This document shows, piece by piece, positions 16,775-23,246 of a stretch of 29,380 nucleotides of DNA. The DNA comes from DATLHO01 sp035539855 (lineage in GTDB: Bacteria; Bacteroidota; Ignavibacteria; OLB7): contig DATLHO010000268.1 in the NCBI GenBank assembly GCA_035539855.1, forward strand, positions 1 to 29,380. Direction: 5' to 3'. Made by a program: the position numbers and the translations under genes. The notes under the pieces were generated by a model. The model made no database searches, had not been told where the DNA came from, and saw nothing but the letters and a program-made list of their open reading frames with translations. Positions within the stretch are counted from its first letter, which is position 1. Each line of letters opens with the position of its first letter.

Positions 16775-17305
16775 TCAGGAGCCGTGCGAGTGCTGGCAGT
16801 TGGCGGGGTCGGGGCACTCGGCGAAAATCTGGAACGAGTGATCGACCACCTTCAGGCCTGCCTTCTCCGCGATCTGCTTGCGAATGCCGAGCAACGGTGG
16901 ATGCACGAACTCGGTGATGTGGCCGCACCGCACGCAGATCAGGTGATCGTGATGCGGCTCGTCGAAGCCCACCTCGTAGTAGCTGCGCTCGCCGCGGAAG
17001 TTGTGCTTGGTGATCAGCCCTGCCTTCTCCAGCAGCTCGAGCGTCGAGTACACGGTCGCACGGCTGATCCGCTGCTTGCCGAGCACCATCGAGGCGTAGA
17101 GCTCGTCGGCATTGAAATGCCCGAGCGTCGTCAGCACCGCCTCGAGCACCTTGAAGCGCTCGCTCGTCGATCGGTAGTGACCCTGGGCGAGGAACTTGGC
17201 GAAGATCTCCATCGCCATCTTCTTCTGCTCATCGTTGAGGATGCGGTCCTCCTGATGGAGCTCCTTCGTCTCCGTATCCTCCTTTCCCTTCCTGAGCGTC
17301 GGCAT
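16775..17305 (-). CDS. Fur-family metal-dependent transcriptional regulator
   Basis: A 176-residue protein of the Fur/PerR/Zur family. Residues about 35-110 form the DNA-binding winged helix (GHYRSTSERFKVLEAVL, ISRATVYSTLELLEKAGLI). The metal and dimer domain follows with HHDH (118-121), the CxxC site C124/C127 and a second cysteine pair C164/C170, then a His-rich tail CQHSHGS. Fur-type proteins sense iron, zinc, manganese or peroxide. Which one cannot be read, but its place in the ccm operon favours iron or peroxide. ATG 17305 has a perfect AGGAGG (17311-17316) in front. A GTG at 17374 overlaps the ccmF stop as GTGA and would add 23 residues, so coupled translation from there is an alternative. 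The N-terminal tail is longer than usual either way. Confidence 0.88.
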   Translation of the reverse strand: MPTLRKGKEDTETKELHQEDRILNDEQKKMAMEIFAKFLAQGHYRSTSERFKVLEAVLTTLGHFNADELYASMVLGKQRISRATVYSTLELLEKAGLITKHNFRGERSYYEVGFDEPHHDHLICVRCGHITEFVHPPLLGIRKQIAEKAGLKVVDHSFQIFAECPDPANCQHSHGS

Positions 17306-17370
17306 TGAATCCTCCTGGCTCACCAGAACCTCTGCGTCGTGCTGAATCATCGTCGCCCCCGTAATGGTGT

Positions 17371-19791
17371 TCACGACCGCGGCGCGGCCGTGGCCGCGGC
17401 GACCGACTCGTCGACCGCTGCGGTCGCTCGCGGCGCGCGCACCCGGCGCTTCGCCTGCGCGGGCTCACCGTGGCCATGGCCGTCGCCCGGCGGCGGCACG
17501 TGCTGATCGACCTCGCCGCGGCGGCGGATGATCGCGAAGATGAAACCGCCGACCATCACGATCACGCCGATCCAGACCAGCGAGATGAACGGCTTGATCG
17601 AGACGTCGAGCGTGATCACCGGCGTCGTCGGTCCCGGCGGATGCGATGCCGAGGAGAACTTCAGGATCGCCTCGGAGTTCGAGAGGTTCTCCGCGTCGCT
17701 GTTGAGTCCCACCATCGCCACGGTCGCATCGGTCGTCGGAATCGAGACCGGCGTCGCGTTGCCGTCGCGCATCGAGCGGACGGCCGTCAGGTACCAGACC
17801 GAGTCGCCCTTGCTGACCTCGACGACCGCGCCCTGCATCCCCTCGGTGCCCGCGCGCGTCATGTCGAACTTCTCGAAGCGCACCGTCATCGAGCTGTCGA
17901 AGGGCATCGGGAAGCGATCGCCTTTCTTGACGGTCACCTCCGGATCGCCTCCCTTCTGCTCGAGCGCCTTCGGCGAGACGTAGATGTCCTTCGTCGCGGA
18001 ATAGATGATCCCCGGCTCCAGGAACGCCGACTCGCGGTTGTTGAAGTCGCTCCAGAACAGCACCGGGCGCGCCTCGTAGGTCGAGCCGTCGCGCTTGAGC
18101 TCGATGCGATGGGCGAACTTCTCGCGATCGGTCTTGTCCTTCTCGATCTGCTCGGCGCCGAGGTAGGTGATCTGGTAGTCGAAGACGGTCTTCGTCTGTC
18201 CCTGCGCCAGCTGCACCGCGTCGGTGACGCTGTAGCGCGCGGTGAAGATGATGCCGAGCATCATCATCGAGACGCCGAAGTGCGAGACGTAGGCGCCGAC
18301 GAACCGCGGGTTGCCGCGCATGACCTGCGCGCCGATCTGCAGGTTGACGACCATCGCCAGGAGCGAGCCGAAGCCGAGACCGATGTAGATCGGGTCGTGG
18401 ATGCCGAGCGCGAAGAGACCGACGGTACCGAGCAGCGCGATGCCGACCGCAATGGAGATCTTCTTGAGGAAATCATCGGGCGTCGTGTTCTTCCACTTGA
18501 GCTTCATGCTGATGCCGTTGAGCAGCACGATCAAGAGCGCGATCGGAAGGTGGATGCCATTATAGAAGTCGGGCGTGATCGCGACCTTCGGCTTGTTGAA
18601 CAGCGGCAGGATGATCGGCCAGCTCGTGCCGATGAGCACGACCGTCGCCGATGCGAGGATCACCGCCGAGCCCAGGCCGAGCGCGTTCTCGCGCGACATC
18701 ACCCGCATCTCGAGCGCCGCCTGATGCAGCTCGCGCCAGCGGATGATCATCATCACCGCGCCGAGCGCCATGAAGAGGATGATCGTGCCGAGAAGCACGG
18801 CGTAGACGAAGTTGCCCGGGGAGACGAAGCTGTGCACCGACGTGTCGCCGAGCACGCCCGAGCGCGTCAGGAACGTCGAGTAGAGGATCGTTCCGAAGCC
18901 GAGGATCGCGAGAATGAAGTTCGTCTTGACCAGGCCACCGACCTTCGGCGTTCCGCCGCGGCCGCCGGTGTCGCCGGTGCGCTTCTGCACGAGCATCGTG
19001 TGCACGAGCGAGACACAGACGAGCCACGGAATCAGCGAGCTGTTCTCGACCGGATCCCACGCCCAGAAGCCGCCCCAGCCGAGGGTCTCGTAGGCCCACC
19101 ATCCGCCGAGCATGATCCCGAACCCGAGCGACGCCGACGCGAACAGCGTCCACGGCAGCGACACCGAGATCCACCGCTGGTAGTCGCGCTTGATCAGGCC
19201 GGCCATCGCGAACGCGAACGGCACGGTCATCGCGGCGAACCCGATGAAGAGAATCGGCGGGTGGATCGTGATCCAGATGTTCTCGAGCTGCGGATTGAGT
19301 CCCTTGCCGTTGGCCGGGATGAAGCCCGCCGGAATGTTCTGCTCGGGGAATGCCTGGTAGATCGTCTCGAACGGCGACTTGACGACGAGGATCGCCAGCA
19401 GCGCCGCCATCACGAGCATCCACACCATCATCACCGGAGCCTCGTAGCGCACGCGCTGCGTGTAGCCGAGAATGAACACGCCGATGATCGCCACGCCGAG
19501 CGTCCAGAGCATGAAGCTCCCCTCCTGTCCCGCATAGAACGAGGCCATCAGCAGCGGCGTCGACAGGTTCGTCGACGAGTGCGCCCAGATGTACTCGTAC
19601 TGGAACTGGTGGGTCACGATCAGGTACATCAGCGTCGCGGCGGCGCCGAGGAAGCTCACGATCGTCAGGTGAAAGCCGACGCGGGCGATGTTCAGCACCG
19701 AAGGCTTCGCACCGCGCAGCACCAACGCATAGGCGATCATCGAGAGGATCGCCGCCGCGAAGGCCAGGGAGATGAAGATGGATCCGAGCAT
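17371..19791 (-). CDS. ccmF: Cytochrome c maturation heme lyase subunit CcmF
   Basis: An 806-residue polytopic inner-membrane protein that, with partner proteins, attaches heme delivered by CcmE to CxxCH apocytochromes. The first half contains many membrane helices, FYAGQEGSFMLWTL, the conserved HPPILFIGF segment and the tryptophan-rich WWD motif WGGFWAWDPVENSSLIPWL (about residues 235-253). A large periplasmic domain (about 500-740) follows, then a final membrane helix and a charged tail with Gly-His repeats (GDGHGHGEP). CcmF is usually 600-680 residues; the extra length lies mainly in the periplasmic part and tail. It is preceded by the two CcmE-like genes and overlaps a possible Fur start. 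No CcmH or CcmI is present in the window. Confidence 0.93.
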   Translation of the reverse strand: MLGSIFISLAFAAAILSMIAYALVLRGAKPSVLNIARVGFHLTIVSFLGAAATLMYLIVTHQFQYEYIWAHSSTNLSTPLLMASFYAGQEGSFMLWTLGVAIIGVFILGYTQRVRYEAPVMMVWMLVMAALLAILVVKSPFETIYQAFPEQNIPAGFIPANGKGLNPQLENIWITIHPPILFIGFAAMTVPFAFAMAGLIKRDYQRWISVSLPWTLFASASLGFGIMLGGWWAYETLGWGGFWAWDPVENSSLIPWLVCVSLVHTMLVQKRTGDTGGRGGTPKVGGLVKTNFILAILGFGTILYSTFLTRSGVLGDTSVHSFVSPGNFVYAVLLGTIILFMALGAVMMIIRWRELHQAALEMRVMSRENALGLGSAVILASATVVLIGTSWPIILPLFNKPKVAITPDFYNGIHLPIALLIVLLNGISMKLKWKNTTPDDFLKKISIAVGIALLGTVGLFALGIHDPIYIGLGFGSLLAMVVNLQIGAQVMRGNPRFVGAYVSHFGVSMMMLGIIFTARYSVTDAVQLAQGQTKTVFDYQITYLGAEQIEKDKTDREKFAHRIELKRDGSTYEARPVLFWSDFNNRESAFLEPGIIYSATKDIYVSPKALEQKGGDPEVTVKKGDRFPMPFDSSMTVRFEKFDMTRAGTEGMQGAVVEVSKGDSVWYLTAVRSMRDGNATPVSIPTTDATVAMVGLNSDAENLSNSEAILKFSSASHPPGPTTPVITLDVSIKPFISLVWIGVIVMVGGFIFAIIRRRGEVDQHVPPPGDGHGHGEPAQAKRRVRAPRATAAVDESVAAATAAPRS

Positions 19792-19885
19792 GGTCGGTCT
19801 GAGTCAGATTTGCGATGTCAGGGCCGGCCATCGGCCGTGCCCGTCGACGTCGCCGGTACGGGAGGATGCGAGTGGTCGCTCGCGA

Positions 19886-20257
19886 CTAGTACGCCGGCAG
19901 ATACACGTTGCTCGCCTTGAACCCATCGCCGCACACGTGTCCGGCGATCGAGATCTCCGCGCCCTTCTCGGCCGCGCTCGCGAGCTGCGACCCCGTCAGC
20001 TTATCGATGGTCTCCAGGGTCACCTTCGACTCGGTGCCTTCACGGTCGACCGCGTAGAAGACGAGGCCTTCGCCCTCGGGCGTGATGTCACGTCCCTTGA
20101 CGACCTTCGTAGGAACCATCACCTTGGTCTTGTGATCGCCGGTCTTCGCCGCCTCGTTGAAGGTCAGCTCCGGAAAGCGAACCATCGAGCTCGCGTACCA
20201 GACGATGACGCCGACGAAGACGAAGAAGGCAAGCGTGAAGAGGACTCTGCGGGACAT
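19886..20257 (-). CDS. CcmE-like OB-fold protein without heme-binding motif
   Basis: A 123-residue protein with one N-terminal membrane anchor (VLFTLAFFVFVGVIVWYAS) and a beta-rich periplasmic domain. The domain follows the CcmE pattern: an OB fold ending 'I.GHVCGDGFKASNVYLPAY'. In true CcmE the last strand runs into HDENY (or CxxxY), where heme binds covalently. Here the chain stops at Y right where that motif should begin, so neither ligand is present. It lies between ccmE and ccmF, 94 bases upstream of the ccmF start, and is probably cotranscribed. It may be a helper or partner of CcmE in passing heme to CcmF, or a decayed duplicate. The only cysteine of the periplasmic domain is in GHVCG. 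Confidence 0.6.
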   Translation of the reverse strand: MSRRVLFTLAFFVFVGVIVWYASSMVRFPELTFNEAAKTGDHKTKVMVPTKVVKGRDITPEGEGLVFYAVDREGTESKVTLETIDKLTGSQLASAAEKGAEISIAGHVCGDGFKASNVYLPAY

Positions 20258-20275
20258 GGTGTGCTCTGAGGGATT

Positions 20276-20331
20276 CAGATGTCAGATGTCAGATGTCAGA
20301 AGTCAGATGTCAGATGTCAACAGTCAGAGGT
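20276..20331. repeat. Heptamer tandem repeat in the ccm operon
   Basis: Eight consecutive 7-base units lie between the ccmE and ccmE-like genes. Five are exactly CAGATGT; the others are CAGAAGT, CAACAGT and CAGAGGT. They fill most of the 84-base gap. The unit length is not a multiple of three and the tract is not coding. Such arrays change copy number by slippage. Confidence 0.9.
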
Positions 20332-20341
20332 CACGGGCGGG

Positions 20342-20725
20342 TTACTGCTTGAGCATTTCGCCGCCGGACTCGTATTTCGACGGGCACTTCGTCAGGACGT
20401 TGGTTGCGTGGAATGCGCCTTCTTCGATGCGGCCGGTTGCGACAACCGAGACCGACATCTCGAAATTGTTCGGCTTTGCGCCGTGCAGCACGACCGGCAT
20501 CTTCGTCCCCTTCTCGTCGGCCATCGTGAAGCGGAATTCGTTGAGGTCAGCGTCGTAGTTCATCCCCTGCTCCTTGACCCACGTGCCGGCGATCTGCGCC
20601 TGGCGGCCGGAGGACTGGGCGGCGACGAAGTCCATGTATTCGATCTTCGTGTTCTCGACCGAGAAGACCGCGGTCGCAATCAGTGCGAGGGCTGCGACGA
20701 CTCCGATGATGTACTTGGGCTTCAT
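20342..20725 (-). CDS. ccmE: Heme chaperone CcmE, Cys-x3-Tyr type
   Basis: A 127-residue periplasmic heme carrier that takes heme from CcmC and passes it to CcmF. An N-terminal membrane anchor (YIIGVVAALALIATAVF) is followed by the OB-fold domain (IEYMDFVAAQ, VQIAGTWV-like strand, FTMADEKGTKMPVVLHG, VVATGRIEEGAFHATNVLTKC). The heme site reads C114-P-S-K-Y118 instead of the usual H-D-E-N-Y. A cysteine at this place defines the CxxxY form of CcmE known from archaea and sulfate reducers (System I*), which usually occurs without CcmH. Length matches the short CxxxY type. Upstream lies the ccmD-like gene, with a direct repeat in between. Confidence 0.88.
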   Translation of the reverse strand: MKPKYIIGVVAALALIATAVFSVENTKIEYMDFVAAQSSGRQAQIAGTWVKEQGMNYDADLNEFRFTMADEKGTKMPVVLHGAKPNNFEMSVSVVATGRIEEGAFHATNVLTKCPSKYESGGEMLKQ

Positions 20726-20781
20726 GGCTGATTCGGTTGTCGTGTCGGTTCAGGACGATGTGAGTGTTTCCGGGGACGTGC

Positions 20782-20812
20782 TACGGTGCGATCGATATAC
20801 GGTGCGATCGAT
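20782..20812. repeat. 15-nt direct repeat upstream of ccmE
   Basis: TACGGTGCGATCGAT occurs at 20782-20796 and again at 20798-20812, so the period is 16 bases. Each unit contains the palindrome CGATCG. It lies between the ccmD-like stop and the ccmE start. It could be a regulator site pair or a simple duplication. Confidence 0.8.
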
Positions 20813-20819
20813 GTTCGGA

Positions 20820-20969
20820 CTATCGGGCCGCGGACTTCTCGAGCTCCGTCTCGCGCTCGAGCCTGCGCACGCGCGCGTCGACACGGCTGACGAAGACGAG
20901 GAGGCCGACGAGGATCATCGTGGCGATGATCAGGGTGACGTAGATCGAGTGGTCGACGAGGAACTGCAT
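20820..20969 (-). CDS. CcmD-like small membrane protein
   Basis: A 49-residue protein starting MQFLVDHSIYVTLIIA. One membrane helix (about residues 8-28) is followed by a basic and acidic coiled-coil-like tail (SRVDARVRRLERETELEKS). CcmD proteins are small, poorly conserved single-helix proteins that bind CcmC and help release loaded CcmE. Length, topology and position directly after ccmC and before ccmE all fit, though sequence similarity cannot prove it. It starts 37 bases after the ccmC stop. Confidence 0.65.
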   Translation of the reverse strand: MQFLVDHSIYVTLIIATMILVGLLVFVSRVDARVRRLERETELEKSAAR

Positions 20970-21005
20970 CGTTGTGCTTCGGTTGATGTGCGCGGGTTCG
21001 ATTGG

Positions 21006-22088
21006 CTACGCGGTCGTGGCTTCGAGCGCCTCGGTCTGGAGTCGCTCCTCGTGCTCGATGCGCCGGCGGCGCAGTCGCAGCTCCGCAAGCTGGGCGCGGA
21101 CGCCGACGTTGAGCATCCAGAAGAAGAGCATCGCCCACGAGAAGAAGCCGAGCGCGAAGAGCACCTGCTTGATCGGGTCGAGGTCCTCCTCCCGCGGCGA
21201 GAGCACCGGACCGATGTTGCCTGCCTTGACGTCCTGCAGCGAGCCCGGATGCAGCGACTCGCTCATGCGCGGGAAAACGAACATGAAGAAGATCACCGGC
21301 ACCGCGAGCAGTACAAGGTAGATCGACGAGATCCGCGCGCGCTGATCCTCGCCTTCGAGCGCCGAGCGCAGAGCGAAGTACGCGCCGTAGATCACGAGGA
21401 CGATGAAGATCGAGGTCTGCCGCGGGTCCCAGTTCCAGAACGTGCCCCAGTTGAACTTCGCCCAGACCGCCCCGGTGGTCGTCGCCAGGATGCAGAACAG
21501 GGCGCCGAGCGCCGCCGCCGTCGCCGCGCGCGCATCGTCCTCGAGACGCCGCTTGCGCAGGTAGATGAAGGCGTAGAACAGGGCGACGAACCACGCGAGC
21601 TGCGCGATCCATGCGGTCGGCACGTGGAAGTACAGGTTGCGTGCGCGCTCTTCCAGACCCGGGATCAGCGGCAGAGTGAAGATCGGCTCGCTCGCGACGA
21701 CACGCTCGGCGACGAAGCCTCCGGCGTGATCGAAGCGCATGTCCAGAACGACATCCTCTCCCTTCTTCGCGCCCTCGGTCGCGGCCGCGCCGGTCAGCGT
21801 CACGCGCTGGACGTCACCCATGCGATCACGCATCGTGACGGCGCCGGTCTCGACCGACTCGACGATCGCACGGATCGGGAAGTAGGCGTTCTCGCGGCTC
21901 TGTGCGACGGCCGCGCCGATCTTGAAGCTGCCCGCGGTCGGGATCCCGAGCGCAAGGACGAACAACGCCAGCATCGAGGCGATCGTCAGCATCCGCCACC
22001 ACGTCGGCTTCGGACGCGAGGTCCCCCCCGGCCAGAAGCCGAGGATGATCGAGAGAACCGTTGCGCCGCCGATGAGAAGGCCTTTCAT
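21006..22088 (-). CDS. ccmC: Heme handling protein CcmC with extra N-terminal domain
   Basis: A 360-residue membrane protein that presents periplasmic heme to CcmE. The C-terminal two thirds are canonical: YFHVPTAWIAQLAWF with the conserved His, the WWD motif WGTFWNWDPRQTSIFIVLVIY, and helices such as SIYLVLLAVPVIFFMF. Usual CcmC is about 220-250 residues. Here about 130 residues precede the HVP motif. They comprise two hydrophobic segments (LLIGGATVLSIILGFW and MLTIASMLALFVLALGI) and a beta-rich, soluble-looking stretch (about 55-140, AYFPIRAIVESVETGAVTM to VVASEPIF). The extension may be an added periplasmic domain. The ATG has no clear ribosome site. It begins the ccmC-D-E-E-F-fur run on the minus strand. 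Confidence 0.9.
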   Translation of the reverse strand: MKGLLIGGATVLSIILGFWPGGTSRPKPTWWRMLTIASMLALFVLALGIPTAGSFKIGAAVAQSRENAYFPIRAIVESVETGAVTMRDRMGDVQRVTLTGAAATEGAKKGEDVVLDMRFDHAGGFVAERVVASEPIFTLPLIPGLEERARNLYFHVPTAWIAQLAWFVALFYAFIYLRKRRLEDDARAATAAALGALFCILATTTGAVWAKFNWGTFWNWDPRQTSIFIVLVIYGAYFALRSALEGEDQRARISSIYLVLLAVPVIFFMFVFPRMSESLHPGSLQDVKAGNIGPVLSPREEDLDPIKQVLFALGFFSWAMLFFWMLNVGVRAQLAELRLRRRRIEHEERLQTEALEATTA

Positions 22089-22487
22089 CCGTACACCACG
22101 CGAAAGTGTTGAAGCGACCGGGGGCCCTCGATGCAGATGAGGGCGCGATTGGGAAGTCCAGACTGGGAGATGTCGTCGCGAGGCCCGTTTCCCCTGATTG
22201 GAGACCGGGTCCCCTGAATGCCTGCTTCCCGCTGAGTGTCTCTGAAGACGAATTTAGACTGGACCGGATTTGAAGACCATGATCCGCGTCATGTTTTCAT
22301 CGCCATGTCCCGGCATCCCTAATCTAGACCATAAATGAAGGCGTGGTGTGGCGGCGGCGATGTATCAGTGGGTTACGCCCGCCGGGAGAAGGCCTCTCGG
22401 CACCGGACGCCGCCCCGAGCCTCACGAGCACGCGACGGGCACGGAGGCGCGTGTTCGCAGCATGACCCGGACCAATCCAGAGAACGA
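22089..22487. other. Gap between ccmB and ccmC
   Basis: This 399-base gap is unusually long for a ccm operon. I see no convincing gene. A 55-codon minus frame beginning with GTG at the ccmB stop has no usable ribosome-site spacing and no recognisable features. The part at 22245-22340 is AT-richer and could hold a promoter for ccmC; TAAATTCG on the minus strand (22249-22256) matches the Bacteroidota -7 box at 5 of 6 defined positions. ccmA is not here. Confidence 0.4.
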
Positions 22488-23162
22488 TCACTCCTTCCAG
22501 AGCAGATCGAAGAGGATCCAGCTGACGGCGATGATCGCGGCGGTGTACAGTGCAAGCATGCCCAGGCCGTTGGCGAGGCTCGAGATCGCGTCGCCGAGCA
22601 TGGCGCGCTCGAGCAGGTCGGTGCCGAGGATCATCAGCGGAAGGATGACCGGGAAACCGAGCACGGGATAGAGCGCGCCCTTGGAGCTCGAGCGCGCGAT
22701 GATCGCGGCGATGATCGTCAGCGCGGCGGCGAATCCGAGGCTGCTCATCAGTACGACCGCGAGGAACGAGACGCCGGATTGCACGACGACGCCGGTCATC
22801 ATCACCTGGAACATCAGCGCGATCAGCAGGTTCGTCGCCAGGGCGAGCCCGAGATTGATCAGCAGCTTGCCGAGGTACACCGGTGTCGGCGCCACGGTGA
22901 GCCGGAGCAGGAGCGTCGTGCCGCGCTCCTCCTCGCTGACGAACGATCGGCCGAGTCCGGTCGTCGCCGAGAAGAACATCGTCACCCAGATGAGGCCGGC
23001 GGCGACTCCGGGACTCATGCGCTCGGTTCCGGCGGCGAACGCCATCACCGAGACCGAGACGACGACGAACATGCCGAGCGAGTTGAGGGCGTAGCGGCTG
23101 CGGAGCTCGCTCTGGAGATCCTTGCGGGCAACCGCGAGCGTCTGACGGAGGGGATTGGCCAT
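22488..23162 (-). CDS. ccmB: Heme exporter subunit CcmB
   Basis: A 224-residue inner-membrane protein, permease partner of the ATPase CcmA, which releases heme-loaded CcmE from CcmC. It shows the typical N-terminal RKDLQSELRSRYALNS, then SEEERGTTLLLRLTVAPTPVYLGKLL and about six membrane helices, ending with LLWKE. Length equals the family norm. I use ATG 23162 (MANPLRQ); a TTG 18 bases upstream is in frame but falls in the tail of the preceding terminator. No Shine-Dalgarno is visible. It is the first ccm gene here and starts right after the terminator of the multiheme cytochrome gene. ccmA is absent from the window. Confidence 0.9.
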   Translation of the reverse strand: MANPLRQTLAVARKDLQSELRSRYALNSLGMFVVVSVSVMAFAAGTERMSPGVAAGLIWVTMFFSATTGLGRSFVSEEERGTTLLLRLTVAPTPVYLGKLLINLGLALATNLLIALMFQVMMTGVVVQSGVSFLAVVLMSSLGFAAALTIIAAIIARSSSKGALYPVLGFPVILPLMILGTDLLERAMLGDAISSLANGLGMLALYTAAIIAVSWILFDLLWKE

Positions 23163-23178
23163 GGCGGGCGAAGTTAGC

Positions 23179-23216
23179 AAAAAGCCGAAGGGCGGGCTGC
23201 AGGCCCGCCCTTCGGC
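23179..23216 (-). terminator. Strong terminator after the first multiheme cytochrome gene
   Basis: A perfect 14-bp stem (23184-23197 with 23203-23216) with a 5-base loop is followed on the minus strand by five T (complement of 23179-23183). It lies 30 bases after the cytochrome stop and only 17 bases before the ccmB start, so it separates or attenuates transcription into the ccm genes. Confidence 0.85.
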
Positions 23217-23246
23217 GCGTTCGATCTGCCCTCGATCGACCCGGCG

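Noticed and set aside
17470..19920. An 816-codon plus-strand open frame opposite ccmF
   Set aside because: It mirrors a clear CcmF gene, consists almost only of Arg, Asp, Glu, His and Ala, and has no family features.
22324..22488. A 55-codon frame starting with GTG at the ccmB stop
   Set aside because: The only ribosome-site-like sequence overlaps the start codon itself, and the product has no membrane helix or motif fitting a ccm protein.
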